This document shows, piece by piece, positions 50,882 to 59,660 of a stretch of DNA of 64,000 bases. The number at the start of each line of letters is the position of its first letter. Position 1 is the first letter of the stretch. The stretch comes from Chitinophaga nivalis (GTDB lineage Bacteria > Bacteroidota > Bacteroidia > Chitinophagales > Chitinophagaceae), in contig NZ_JAPDNR010000001.1 in the NCBI RefSeq assembly GCF_025989125.1, forward strand, positions 2,400,301 through 2,464,300. Direction: 5' to 3'. The notes beneath the pieces are model-generated. The model did no database searches and was not told the origin of the DNA. It saw only the letters and a list, made by a program, of their open reading frames with translations. The translations under genes were made by a program, and so were the position numbers.

Positions 50882-52794
50882 TCCTCTCCGTGGTTACTGC
50901 TGCCACCCCAGAGCGTACCATGTGCATGGTCCAGGAAGATAGCATTTACCGGCCCGCTGGTACGCTCCCCGAAACTCAGGTGGTACCCCATTTTTTCCAA
51001 TTCTTTTCTTGTATTTTCAGTCGTATTGTTGTTCAGTAAGATACTGCCGGGATGTGGTTCCCTGTCTTTGATAGTCATACCACCCAGTGACAGCCAAAGC
51101 TGATTGGTATTGATATTGGCGGCTTCGGTGGCTTGTTGTACCGTCATGCCGAATTCTACTACATTCAGGAAAAACTGCAGGAGGTTCTGGTCCTGCGTGT
51201 CGCCTCCCTGCACGGCGAAGGAGAGGAAGGGTTTTCCGTCTTTCAGTGCCATGGAAGGAGTGAGGGTTACGCGTGGGCGTTTACCGGGTGCTACTACGTT
51301 GAAAGGAGAAAGGGCGGAATCCAGTACAAAGCTTTGCAGCCGCTGGCTCATGCCAATACCGGTTTTGCCGGCGATGCAGGCAGGTATCCAGCCGCCGCTG
51401 GGTGTGATGGATACTATCCAGCCGTCTTTATCGGCAGCTTCCACGCTGGTAGTACCGCGCCATAAACGGTCCATATAGGCGCTGTCGGCAGTATGGGCAG
51501 CATATACCGGCGCCTGGTCTGGTGCTGTCAATAATAAAGCCGCATCGTGTTTAGGCACAAATCCACCGGGCGGGCGACCGCTGGTGGTGTCGGTAAGGGT
51601 TTTGCGTTCCGGGAGGAAACGCAGGTACGGATTACTTTTCCCCATGAAGGCATAGGGATCGCCGGGGCCGGGATCCGGATTATTGCGGTCGGGGGTGATG
51701 AGTGCGGCGCGTTGTTTGGCGTAGCCTTTATCTAGTAACCCTTTGATGGCCCTGTTTTTATTGAAGTAAGGATCTCCATAGTAGAAGTCGCGGTCCGCAA
51801 AGGCGAGGTTCATGGTTTGGTAAAGCGTGTGTATATACCGGGTAGAGTTGTACCCCATTGCTTTCAGGTCAAAGTTTTCGAGGATGTTCAGGCTTTGCAG
51901 TAGGGCAGGGCCTTGTGTCCATTCCTGTAGTTTGTATACTTCTATTCCTTTATAGTTAACGTGCAGGGGTTCTTCTTCCACGGGTTTCCAGCGGGCCAGG
52001 TCTTCCAGGGTGATTAAGCCGCCTTGTTCCTGACAACCACGTACAAACTCTTTGGCGATGTCGCCTTTATAAAAACGATCGTATGCCGCCATGATAGCTT
52101 CCTTCCGGCTTTTGTGCTGCCGCAGTGCTGCTTGTTCGGCTTCCACCATTTTCTGCAGGGTATGCAACAGGTCTGTTTGTACAAATATTTCACCGGCTTC
52201 CGGTGCTTCTCTTTTTTCGCCGGGATGTGTCAGGAATACCGCTTTGCTATAAGGCCACTCTTTGATGTATTTTTTGCCGCGTTCCAGGCTGTTGGCTGTC
52301 TGTGCTTCAATAGGGTAGCCAGCTGCCATTTCGATGGCAGGTGCCAGTACCTGCTGAAGACTGAGTGTGCCGTATTCGGCCAGCATATAACAAAGACCGC
52401 CGGCGGTGCCGGGCGTTACTGCCGCCAGGGGGCCGTATTCCGGCGGAAAATCATATCCCTTTTTTTTGAAGAAGGCAGGAGTGGCGCCCGTGGGAGCTAC
52501 GCCCAGTGCATTGATGGCAATGACCTTTTTCAGTTTGGGATGGTAAATCAGTGCCTGCGTTTCTCCGCCCCAGCTGAGTACATCCCACATGGTGCAGGTG
52601 GCCGCCAGCATGGCGCAGGCGGCATCTACGGCATTCCCTTTTTGCTGGAAGATCATGGCGCCGGCGGTGGCGGCCAGTGGTTTGCCGGTAACGGCCATCC
52701 AGTTTTTACCATGTAAGGGTGGTTTCTGTGTTTGCTGGGCCTGCAGCGGTATATAACTACAGCCTAATAACACCAGGAATAAAACATACTTCAT
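50863..52794 (-). CDS. Gamma-glutamyltransferase family protein (secreted)
   Basis: The 643-residue protein has a signal peptide (MKYVLFLVLLGCSYIPLQA, then QQT). The N-terminal heavy-subunit region shows AMIFQQKGNAVDAACAMLA and PLAAVTPGTAGGLCYML. The autoprocessing site region reads GTTSVEAADKDGWIVSITPS, with the Thr expected to become the nucleophile. The light subunit ends with FGERTSGPVNAIFLDHAHGTLWGGSSNHGEDYG. Usual enzymes have T-T-H at the cleavage site; here it is T-T-S. The family hydrolyses or transfers gamma-glutamyl groups such as that of glutathione, in the periplasm. It follows the DinB gene by 36 bp and overlaps a convergent gene by 19 bp. Confidence 0.9.
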   Translation of the reverse strand: MKYVLFLVLLGCSYIPLQAQQTQKPPLHGKNWMAVTGKPLAATAGAMIFQQKGNAVDAACAMLAATCTMWDVLSWGGETQALIYHPKLKKVIAINALGVAPTGATPAFFKKKGYDFPPEYGPLAAVTPGTAGGLCYMLAEYGTLSLQQVLAPAIEMAAGYPIEAQTANSLERGKKYIKEWPYSKAVFLTHPGEKREAPEAGEIFVQTDLLHTLQKMVEAEQAALRQHKSRKEAIMAAYDRFYKGDIAKEFVRGCQEQGGLITLEDLARWKPVEEEPLHVNYKGIEVYKLQEWTQGPALLQSLNILENFDLKAMGYNSTRYIHTLYQTMNLAFADRDFYYGDPYFNKNRAIKGLLDKGYAKQRAALITPDRNNPDPGPGDPYAFMGKSNPYLRFLPERKTLTDTTSGRPPGGFVPKHDAALLLTAPDQAPVYAAHTADSAYMDRLWRGTTSVEAADKDGWIVSITPSGGWIPACIAGKTGIGMSQRLQSFVLDSALSPFNVVAPGKRPRVTLTPSMALKDGKPFLSFAVQGGDTQDQNLLQFFLNVVEFGMTVQQATEAANINTNQLWLSLGGMTIKDREPHPGSILLNNNTTENTRKELEKMGYHLSFGERTSGPVNAIFLDHAHGTLWGGSSNHGEDYGIGW

Positions 52795-52830
52795 AAAGCA
52801 AGTCAGATTTAGTAGTTGTATTTAAAAATA

Positions 52831-53328
52831 TCAGGAGGTGGTTAACACTTTAACGGTGACGAGTAGTTGTCCGGTATGTCGCATGGTATGTTCTGCGGCA
52901 TGAAATAGTAAGCCCAGTACGGTGGAGGGAAGTTGTTTTCTGCCAACGCCCCTGAAATCGGTGAGGGTATCCGGATCGGTGGCCGCTAATTGTAGCAGCG
53001 CTTCCCGTACCTGTTCGTTGAAACGGTCCAGCAGGGAAGTGACGGTGCCGGTGGGCTGGCCTTCAGCCGCGAGGGCGGCCAGTTGTTGCGGGGTGAGGGG
53101 GCGGGCCTGGGCGTAGGTGAACAGGCGGTCCAGTACACCGGTCAGGTGCTGCAGGTGAAAGCCGGGAGAAGCCAGTCCGGCAGGCCTTTCCCACAGGAGT
53201 GCTTCCGGAAAGCTATGCATCAGGTCATTGACTTCCTGATTGGCCTGCAATAAGGCGTGGGCCACGGGCTGCAGTAATGCCGGGATGCCCTCCACGGGGC
53301 CGCTCATCCAGTATTCGGTTGGGGTCAT
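52831..53328 (-). CDS. DinB-family protein (putative metal-dependent thiol enzyme)
   Basis: The 165-residue protein is a four-helix bundle of the DinB_2/YfiT-like type, with spaced histidines expected as metal ligands (HLQHLTG near residue 58 and HAAEHTMRHTGQLL near residue 145). Many members are bacillithiol- or mycothiol-dependent enzymes, and Bacteroidota often make bacillithiol. The ATG overlaps the stop codon of the Dabb gene by 4 bp, implying translational coupling. Confidence 0.85.
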   Translation of the reverse strand: MTPTEYWMSGPVEGIPALLQPVAHALLQANQEVNDLMHSFPEALLWERPAGLASPGFHLQHLTGVLDRLFTYAQARPLTPQQLAALAAEGQPTGTVTSLLDRFNEQVREALLQLAATDPDTLTDFRGVGRKQLPSTVLGLLFHAAEHTMRHTGQLLVTVKVLTTS

Positions 53329-53744
53329 AATTGTTTTTGTATAGTCTGTGCATCGTATACCACTACTTTATTCCAGAGGTGGCTGTATTTTTCAATGAAC
53401 GCCAGGTGTATCGGGTGGGTTTGATAGGTGGCTTGTCCGGCCACGTCATCAAAAAAAATCAGCTCCGATACACTCCAGGTATTGTCTACCACATCCCGTG
53501 GGGCGGTATCGGCTACGATGCCGATGTGTAGCGCTTTCACGGTATCAATGTCGCCCAGTGTCTGTAAGCCGGCGATGAGCTGATCGCGGTCTGCGGTGGC
53601 GGTTGGGTTGCGGAGCCAGAAAAACACATGATGTACCATCGTGCGGTTAACGGTGATGGCCGGCAGGGGAACAGCTGCAGCAGCGGTGGCGGCACAAAGG
53701 GCAGCGGCGGTACCAATGAATTTTCTTCTGTTGGTTTTTTTCAT
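53325..53744 (-). CDS. Dabb (stress-responsive A/B barrel) protein with Tat-like signal
   Basis: The 139-residue protein begins MKKTNRRKFIGTAAALCAAT, an RR-containing Tat-type signal peptide ending near residue 28. The mature part is a Dabb ferredoxin-like domain (MVHHVFFWLRNPTATADRDQLIAGLQTLGDI, YQTHPIHLAFIEKYSHLWNKVVVYD). Dabb domains form dimeric barrels of mostly unknown function. It is first in a leftward unit with dinB and the gamma-glutamyltransferase gene. Confidence 0.87.
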   Translation of the reverse strand: MKKTNRRKFIGTAAALCAATAAAAVPLPAITVNRTMVHHVFFWLRNPTATADRDQLIAGLQTLGDIDTVKALHIGIVADTAPRDVVDNTWSVSELIFFDDVAGQATYQTHPIHLAFIEKYSHLWNKVVVYDAQTIQKQL

Positions 53745-53830
53745 GTGTAGCTGGTTGATGAGATGAAAATAATAAACATCTCTGATTAATTATATCATCT
53801 TTGCAGGGATAGCAGCCTGGCGCAGCTCTT

Positions 53831-53881
53831 CCCGTTTTATTTCATTTCACCCCATTTTAGGGGCCATTCGTCCCATTTTAG
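53831..53881 (+). repeat. Three helically phased direct repeats, probable LytTR binding sites
   Basis: CCCGTTTTAT (53831-53840), CCCATTTTAG (53851-53860) and CCCATTTTAG (53872-53881) recur at 20- and 21-bp intervals, about two DNA turns. They lie 50-100 bp upstream of the histidine kinase ATG. LytTR regulators typically bind paired direct repeats on one DNA face, and one is encoded in this operon. Confidence 0.6.
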
Positions 53882-53930
53882 ATCACTGCAGCTGTTCAAT
53901 GGTTAATATTGCCTGAAATATATCCCGCAT

Positions 53931-55439
53931 ATGAACCAATTCAGGAAAATAGAATCCGGCATTACAACAGGGGTTTTTCTGTTGCTGATGTTTTCTTTGC
54001 TGTACCCCAGTATCATCTACAATGTATTTGAGCTGCAGAATATTTACGGTCATAAGTTTGCGCAGTATCATCAGGTATTTGATTATTACCTGCATTATCT
54101 GTTGCCGGCGATGGCCCGGGTAATACTGATCTTTGGTTGTTTTATAGCGGTCAATTATTGGATTGTACCCCGTTTTCTGGAAAAACAGCGTTGGGCAATA
54201 GGAGGGTTGTTGCTATTGCCGGTTGGCCTGATATTGTTTATAGGGATGATGATTGCCAATTCCTATTATAATGGTTATCTGCTGGGGGTGTATAGTACCG
54301 TGCGGGGAGCACATATGCATTTTGCCAAATCAGCTTTCATTATTACGGTATTTGCAGGCGTGTTGTATGTGTTGTATTATTATCTGCGGTATCTCTATCT
54401 TTCCTACTTACATCCGCGGATTATGCAGGTGCCGTTATACCGGCAGATTGGCCGGGAGGTACTAATGGTGACAAGTGTTTTTGTGGTGGTATTTTGTCTG
54501 GCTTTCAGTGATTCCCGGAGCCTGGCGCTTATTATATTCTTTTTTGGGCCGTCGCAGATGGCGGTATTTTTTGTTTCCCGTTACAAAATATTTCCGGAGT
54601 TTCTGGAACAGCATCAGGCGAAGCGGTTATTATGGAGAGACCTTACCTTATTGGTATTGGGCAGTAATTTCCTGATGGCATTGATATGCCGGGCTTTCCG
54701 GCATAGTGATGCAGAAATGTTTTTTGCCCTGTTTACATTAGGCTGTCTGATATCAGTGATAGTAGTTTTGCCCCTGAGCTGGTGGTTGCTGAAAACGTAT
54801 CAGCAGCGAACAGACACTGTCGTGCATCTGCAAAAAGCGTTGGGACATTCTGCCGCCAACCTGGATTTTTTACGCTCACAGATCAATCCGCATTTTTTAT
54901 TCAATGCCCTTAATACCCTGTATGGTACGGCGTTACAGGAAGAGGCTGCCCGTACCAGTGAAGGCATTCAGAAGCTGGGCGATATGATGCGGTTTATGTT
55001 GCATGATAATCATCTCGAAAAAATACCACTGGATAAAGAAGTCGCTTACCTGCAGAATTATATTGGTTTGCAGCGCCTGCGGGTATTATCTTCTCCGGAT
55101 ATACAGATAGAAGTGAACATTGATGAAAGCCAGTGTCATCATGAAATTGCGCCGATGTTGCTGATTCCTTTTGTGGAGAATGCTTTTAAACATGGGATCA
55201 GTTTACGGCACAGATCCCGGATTGTCATTTCACTGAGTTGTACTGCAGAACAAGTGTTTTTTGATGTGTATAACAGTGTGCACCAACGGCCGGAGAATGA
55301 TCCGGAGCGGGAAGGGATGGGCATCGGGTTGAATAACGTAAAAGAAAGACTGTACTTATTGTATCCGCAAAAGCACGAATTAAGTATCCGGCAAACAGCT
55401 TCGGAATTTTTTATACACCTGACGATTGATGTTAAATAA
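53931..55439 (+). CDS. LytS-family sensor histidine kinase (membrane)
   Basis: The 502-residue protein has seven or eight membrane segments in residues 15-305, then a short coiled linker. The His_kinase domain (PF06580) follows, with DFLRSQINPHFLFNALNTLYG near residue 312, whose His is the phosphorylation site. The ATPase domain has PMLLIPFVENAFKHGI (N box) and GMGIGLNNVKERL (G box). There is no recognised sensor domain besides the membrane part. The DUF4407 gene starts 6 bp later and the response regulator follows that. Confidence 0.94.
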   Translation: MNQFRKIESGITTGVFLLLMFSLLYPSIIYNVFELQNIYGHKFAQYHQVFDYYLHYLLPAMARVILIFGCFIAVNYWIVPRFLEKQRWAIGGLLLLPVGLILFIGMMIANSYYNGYLLGVYSTVRGAHMHFAKSAFIITVFAGVLYVLYYYLRYLYLSYLHPRIMQVPLYRQIGREVLMVTSVFVVVFCLAFSDSRSLALIIFFFGPSQMAVFFVSRYKIFPEFLEQHQAKRLLWRDLTLLVLGSNFLMALICRAFRHSDAEMFFALFTLGCLISVIVVLPLSWWLLKTYQQRTDTVVHLQKALGHSAANLDFLRSQINPHFLFNALNTLYGTALQEEAARTSEGIQKLGDMMRFMLHDNHLEKIPLDKEVAYLQNYIGLQRLRVLSSPDIQIEVNIDESQCHHEIAPMLLIPFVENAFKHGISLRHRSRIVISLSCTAEQVFFDVYNSVHQRPENDPEREGMGIGLNNVKERLYLLYPQKHELSIRQTASEFFIHLTIDVK

Positions 55440-55445
55440 GGTAAG

Positions 55446-56630
55446 ATGAATAAAGAAACAACAACGCCGGCAGAACCGGATGGTATGACCCGCTTTTTAT
55501 GGTGGCTGGCGGCTGCAGATGCAGCGATTCTCAGCACCTGCCAGACAGAGAAAGAGCGCTACCGGATTATTGGTATATCCGTATTCGTTACCTGGATGTT
55601 TGCTACGCTGGCATGGGGATATTTTTTTTCCACGATTGTGTCGGATGACCTGGTCATTGGTGCACTGGCCCTGTTCTTTGGATTTGCCGTCTTATCCATA
55701 GATCGTACCCTGATAGCGGCGATGTCGCGGAATACAGGTGGTTTGAAAATAGTGCCGGTTATTTTTCGTTTAGTCATTGCAGTTACTATCGGTTTATTTA
55801 TTTCTCAGCCGGTAGTGTTGATGTTGTTTAAGAAAGATATCAACACCCAGCTGGAACTGAATAAGCAAACGCGCCTGGATGCATTCCGTGCACAGCTGGT
55901 GAAGCTGAATGCCGGACAACGGGATCCCCTGCTGCAGTCGGTAAGCGAAGGAAAGCAGCGACTGGTCAACAAAGCAGCGGAGGTAAAGTTTTATAAAGAT
56001 ACCTATATCAAAGAAACAGATGGGACCGGTGGCTCCGGCAGAATAGGCGAATCTGCTGTGGCGAAAGTGAAAAAGCTGGCCTGGCTGAAAGCGGAAGAAG
56101 AGCTGGAAGCACTGCAACGGACCGTTGCTCCGCAACAGCAACAACTGGAAGTACAACTGGCACAAATGCACCGGGTAGACAGTCTGAAAGAAGTGGCCTA
56201 TATGGGTACCCTCACAGATGGATTCCTGGCACAGATAGAAGCCCTGCATACTTTGACAGACGAACACCCGCCATTGAAACAACGTTACCGGTTGATTGTG
56301 TTCATCATTACCCTCATAGAAATTATGCCGCTGCTGAGTAAAATGCTGATGCCCAAAGGAGAGTACGATGAAAAGCTGGCCAGTGCTGCTACGCAGGGGA
56401 TGCTGACGGCACAGATGGAAACGGCCAACAGCAAAGCTTTACTGCAGCATTATCAGCAGGCCGCGCTGGAAGCCGATAAGGCGGCGGTAGATCATATTTT
56501 TGCCCGTACGGCAGACTTACGCCGGGAGCAGGCAGATGAGCTGGTGAAAGCCTGGCATAACCGCGAAGGCAGCCAGTACCGCGATTTATGGCAACAGGCG
56601 AAAAAACTGTTACTCGGTAGAATTATGTAA
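55446..56630 (+). CDS. DUF4407 membrane and coiled-coil protein
   Basis: The 394-residue protein has the DUF4407 opening FLWWLAAADAAILSTCQTEKERYRIIGISVFVTW. Three membrane segments lie between residues about 38 and 130 (LSIDRTLIAAM between the second and third). A long charged coiled coil (about 135-275) and a fourth segment near 285 (LIVFIITLIEIMPLLSKML) follow, then a second coil. The topology puts a large coiled-coil loop in the periplasm or cytoplasm. Function is unknown. Its place between kinase and regulator genes, with a 6-bp gap before and 34 bp after, suggests a role in that signalling system. Confidence 0.88.
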   Translation: MNKETTTPAEPDGMTRFLWWLAAADAAILSTCQTEKERYRIIGISVFVTWMFATLAWGYFFSTIVSDDLVIGALALFFGFAVLSIDRTLIAAMSRNTGGLKIVPVIFRLVIAVTIGLFISQPVVLMLFKKDINTQLELNKQTRLDAFRAQLVKLNAGQRDPLLQSVSEGKQRLVNKAAEVKFYKDTYIKETDGTGGSGRIGESAVAKVKKLAWLKAEEELEALQRTVAPQQQQLEVQLAQMHRVDSLKEVAYMGTLTDGFLAQIEALHTLTDEHPPLKQRYRLIVFIITLIEIMPLLSKMLMPKGEYDEKLASAATQGMLTAQMETANSKALLQHYQQAALEADKAAVDHIFARTADLRREQADELVKAWHNREGSQYRDLWQQAKKLLLGRIM

Positions 56631-56664
56631 ATCCCTATCTTGCCGGAAGGAAAATGTTACCTAT

Positions 56665-57360
56665 ATGAAGCTTACTGCAATAGCGATAGATGATGAGCCA
56701 GTGGCGCTGGCGGTGATTCAAAATCATGCCGCCATGGTACCTTTTCTGGAAATGAAAGGTTTCTTTGCCAACGCTTTTGAGGCGCTGGATTTTTTAAGCA
56801 AGGAGAAAGTAGACCTGCTGTTTCTCGATATCAAAATGCCGGATATTTCCGGCCTGGATTTCCTGAGCAGCCTTCCGCAACCTCCTATGACAATTTTCAC
56901 GACTGCCTATTCAGAACATGCTGTCAAAAGTTTTGAACTGGATGCTATTGACTACCTGTTGAAACCTTTTTCGCTGATACGATTTGTGAAAGCCTGCAAT
57001 AAAGCCAATAGTTTATTGCAGCTGAAACTCAATGGTGGCGGCACATTAAGGGAAGTGCCGGAGTACATTTTTGTGAAAAGCGGCTACGAACAGTTTAAGG
57101 TGGTGCTGGAAGATATCCTATATCTGGAGAGCGCAGGCAACTATGTGAACTTTATCCTGACCGACCGGAAACTGATTTCCCGCCTGTCTATGCAGGAGGC
57201 TACGGATTTGTTGCCGGCGTCTTTTTTCACCCGGGTACACCGGTCGTATATCGTTGCAAATAACAAAATAGAACGGGCAGACCGCAATGCCCTCTACATC
57301 AGAAATATACCAATTCCTATCGGCGCAGCCTATGCGCCGGCAGTAGAGAAACTTTTTTAG
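56665..57360 (+). CDS. LytTR-family response regulator
   Basis: The 231-residue protein has a receiver domain at residues 3-115 with the acidic pair D9-D10, phosphoacceptor D55 (LLFLDIKMPD), the Thr of FTTAYS and the Lys of YLLKPFS. The LytTR DNA-binding domain spans about residues 135-231 (EYIFVKSGYEQFKVVLEDILYLESAGNYVNF, FTRVHRSYIVA). It is the output of the linked kinase. The three repeats at 53831-53881 are its likely autoregulatory target. A terminator follows directly. Confidence 0.95.
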   Translation: MKLTAIAIDDEPVALAVIQNHAAMVPFLEMKGFFANAFEALDFLSKEKVDLLFLDIKMPDISGLDFLSSLPQPPMTIFTTAYSEHAVKSFELDAIDYLLKPFSLIRFVKACNKANSLLQLKLNGGGTLREVPEYIFVKSGYEQFKVVLEDILYLESAGNYVNFILTDRKLISRLSMQEATDLLPASFFTRVHRSYIVANNKIERADRNALYIRNIPIPIGAAYAPAVEKLF

Positions 57361-57377
57361 TTTTAGCTGTAATTATT

Positions 57378-57413
57378 GCCCTGCATCTTTCAGCCGGATG
57401 TGGGGCATTTTTT
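57378..57413 (+). terminator. Terminator of the LytS/DUF4407/LytTR operon
   Basis: GCCCTGCATC (57378-57387) pairs with GATGTGGGGC (57397-57406), including two G-T pairs. A run of six Ts follows after one A. Confidence 0.75.
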
Positions 57414-57426
57414 ATTTTGAAAATAA

Positions 57427-57444
57427 GACCGATTGGTTTATTTT
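57427..57444 (+). promoter_or_regulatory. TetR operator copy 1 (in front of the TetR gene)
   Basis: GACCGATTGGTTTATTTT lies 9 bp upstream of the TetR ATG. Its reverse complement is identical over 18 bp to 58060-58077. The core ACCGATTGGT is a near-palindrome like operators bound by many TetR dimers. Confidence 0.65.
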
Positions 57445-57453
57445 TAAGGTACT

Positions 57454-58044
57454 ATGGGAAAAGCAGAAAGAACCAGGCAGTTTATCATTGAAACGGCTGC
57501 GCCTATCTTTAATACTAAAGGTATTGCGGGTACCGCCATCAGTGATATTCTGTCGGCTACCAAGCTGGCGAAGGGCGGACTTTACGGCAACTTTTCCTCC
57601 AAAGAAGAAATGGTGATGGAGGTATTTGATTACATCACTGTCAGGAATAAGCAGCATCTTTTGTCTGTTACCGCCGGAGCTGCCACTGCCCGGGAAAAAT
57701 TTGAAGCATTGTTTGACCACTATGCCCGTTACCCCATGAGCGAAACCCTGGGAGGAGGCTGTCCGATTATCAATTTCGGTGCAGAAGCAGATGATACCAA
57801 CCCCGGACTGAAAAAGAAAGTGGGAGAGTTGATCCGTTATTATCAGTCCCGTATTGAATTACTGGTGCAGTTAGGAAAAGATAAGGGCGAATTTCATCCG
57901 GACTGGGATGGGAAAAAATTTGCCGTGCAAATGTTTACCATGCTGGAAGGAGCTGTGCTGGTCACCAAAGTATTAAACAGTAATAAACAAATGTTGGTGG
58001 TATTGGATTTTTTAAGAGCAGTGGTGCAACAACATACGTTGTAA
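57454..58044 (+). CDS. TetR/AcrR-family transcriptional repressor
   Basis: The 196-residue protein has the TetR N-terminal helix-turn-helix at residues 5-55 (RQFIIETAAPIFNTKGIAGTAISDILSATKLAKGGLYGNFSSKEEM). The C-terminal ligand domain shows GGGCPIINFGAEADDTNPGLKKKV, typical of the AcrR/YxaF-like TetR_C branch. It most likely represses itself and the downstream hydrolase gene, since the same 18-bp element precedes both. The inducer is unknown. Confidence 0.94.
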   Translation: MGKAERTRQFIIETAAPIFNTKGIAGTAISDILSATKLAKGGLYGNFSSKEEMVMEVFDYITVRNKQHLLSVTAGAATAREKFEALFDHYARYPMSETLGGGCPIINFGAEADDTNPGLKKKVGELIRYYQSRIELLVQLGKDKGEFHPDWDGKKFAVQMFTMLEGAVLVTKVLNSNKQMLVVLDFLRAVVQQHTL

Positions 58045-58059
58045 TTTTTTTTTGTCTTT

Positions 58060-58077
58060 AAAATAAACCAATCGGTC
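58060..58077 (+). promoter_or_regulatory. TetR operator copy 2 (in front of the hydrolase gene)
   Basis: AAAATAAACCAATCGGTC is an exact inverted copy of the element before the TetR gene. It ends 6 bp before the hydrolase ATG at 58084. Confidence 0.65.
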
Positions 58078-58083
58078 CAAAAT

Positions 58084-59001
58084 ATGCAACACGAGGTCTT
58101 ACCCGTATCTCTGAGAATGATAAGCTCCGTTTTATCATTGATGAGTAAACCGTTCCCAAATGTAACAGCCCGTCTTTTTTTCCGGCTGTATTGCACGCCC
58201 CCTGCCGTGAAACTGCGGGCCAACCATGTTGAAGTAGGGAAGAGTGCCGCAGAGCGGTTCCTGGAAGTCAGCCGCTATCCTTTCGATGAGGATACGATGC
58301 CGGTAGCCACCTATCGCTGGGGGCGTTCAGACAAAAAAATACTATTGCATCATGGCTGGGGCGGTAGTCCTTTTCATTTCGGACAACTGATCAACGCCCT
58401 GGTAGCTGATGGATATGAAGTGATCAGTTATGATGCGCCGGCACATGGCCAGTCCGGTGGGCGGCAAAGTAACCTGGTACAATGGATGCACGTATTGGAA
58501 CAGGTGATACAGCAGGTAGGACCACTGTATGCCGTGATTGGGCATTCGCTGGGCGGACTGAGTACCGCGCTCACACTGGCCCGGAAAGATCTGGCGATAC
58601 CCCGGCTGGTACTGCTGAGTACTGCACTTAGTGCCCCCGTATTTTTCAATGAAGCGTTCCGGCTGTTCCGCATTCACCCGGTAGTGATGCCTCACCTGGA
58701 AGCGCTGATACACCGCCGGTTGAAAGAAGGCATCGCGGATATGGACCTGCAACGGTATATTGGCGGCATCAAAGCCGGCAGGATCTGGCTGGCCTATGAT
58801 ACAACAGATACCCTGGTGGATGCAGGGGATATAGATCAGTATCTGCAGCAATATCCGGCTATCCAGTCGCTGCGTGTTAAAGGCGACGGGCATTTCCGTA
58901 TCATGCGTCACAACGCTGTACTGGAAGGAGTATTACAATTCCTGCAACAGGAAGAAACAGCCCCGTCGCCGGCAAAATCCGCTTCCATTGATATAAAATA
59001 A
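58084..59001 (+). CDS. Alpha/beta hydrolase
   Basis: The 305-residue protein has the alpha/beta-hydrolase landmarks: oxyanion region LLHHGWGGSPFHFGQ near residue 87, SYDAPAHGQSGG near residue 120, nucleophile elbow GHSLGG near residue 158, and late acid and His regions (DTLVDAGD near 245, GDGHFRIMRH near 270). It has no signal peptide. The N-terminal 60 residues contain a hydrophobic stretch. The gene is 39 bp after tetR and preceded by the shared operator, so it is probably the regulated target. The substrate is not predictable. Confidence 0.9.
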   Translation: MQHEVLPVSLRMISSVLSLMSKPFPNVTARLFFRLYCTPPAVKLRANHVEVGKSAAERFLEVSRYPFDEDTMPVATYRWGRSDKKILLHHGWGGSPFHFGQLINALVADGYEVISYDAPAHGQSGGRQSNLVQWMHVLEQVIQQVGPLYAVIGHSLGGLSTALTLARKDLAIPRLVLLSTALSAPVFFNEAFRLFRIHPVVMPHLEALIHRRLKEGIADMDLQRYIGGIKAGRIWLAYDTTDTLVDAGDIDQYLQQYPAIQSLRVKGDGHFRIMRHNAVLEGVLQFLQQEETAPSPAKSASIDIK

Positions 59002-59069
59002 AAGAGATACGATATAAATCCAACTTGTTTGTCTTATCTTGTGCGCTTCCCGATAAAATAGCTGGCGGT

Positions 59070-59660
59070 ATGCATGATATGACAGACAAAGAACTGGTCA
59101 CATTAGTGCATTCGCAACCTGTAGAGGCCTTCCGGTTCCTGTACGATAAGTACTGGGATCCGCTTTTTAGCATGGCCCTGAAACGGTTGCAGGATGCAGA
59201 AGAGGCCCGTGATGTAGTACAGGAGGTGTTTGTGACCATATGGGATCAGCGTTTGCAGCTGCAGCCAAGGGAATCGCTGTTGCCTTACCTGCAGGTTATT
59301 CTGCGGAACCGCATACTCAACCTCTATGCCCGCAATGAAGTAAAGCTCCGCTATATACTTGAAACGCAATGGCAGGCTGCTTTTGCACATAATAATACGG
59401 CCCAGCAGCTCACCCTGAAAGAGCTGGAACGGATTATCCATACCGCTATTGCCGGGTTGCCGCCGCGTATGCAGGAAATATTTCTGCTCAACCGCGAAGA
59501 GCACATGTCGCCCGCGGAAATTGCCGCCCATCTTTCCCTTTCTGTACAAACCGTCAAGAACCAGTTGCACCGTGCTACCGAAAAGATGAAGGCAGAAGTG
59601 AGCGCTCACATAGATCCTACTTTATTGGTACTGGTTTTACCACTCATTACAGCTGGTTAG
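59070..59660 (+). CDS. ECF-type RNA polymerase sigma factor (no linked FecR)
   Basis: The frame opens at a TTG at 59025, but MHDMTDKELVTLVHS from the ATG at 59070 is the natural N-terminus (196 residues; 59079 is also possible). Region 2 has FRFLYDKYWDPLFSMALKRLQDAEEARDVVQEVFVTIW. Region 4 has LPPRMQEIFLLNREEHMSPAEIAAHLSLSVQTVKNQLHRATEKM. The C-terminus is hydrophobic (TLLVLVLPLITAG), as in many Bacteroidota FecI-like factors. No anti-sigma gene follows: a 499-bp gap and then a metalloprotease/SusC unit come next. Confidence 0.93.
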   Translation: MHDMTDKELVTLVHSQPVEAFRFLYDKYWDPLFSMALKRLQDAEEARDVVQEVFVTIWDQRLQLQPRESLLPYLQVILRNRILNLYARNEVKLRYILETQWQAAFAHNNTAQQLTLKELERIIHTAIAGLPPRMQEIFLLNREEHMSPAEIAAHLSLSVQTVKNQLHRATEKMKAEVSAHIDPTLLVLVLPLITAG

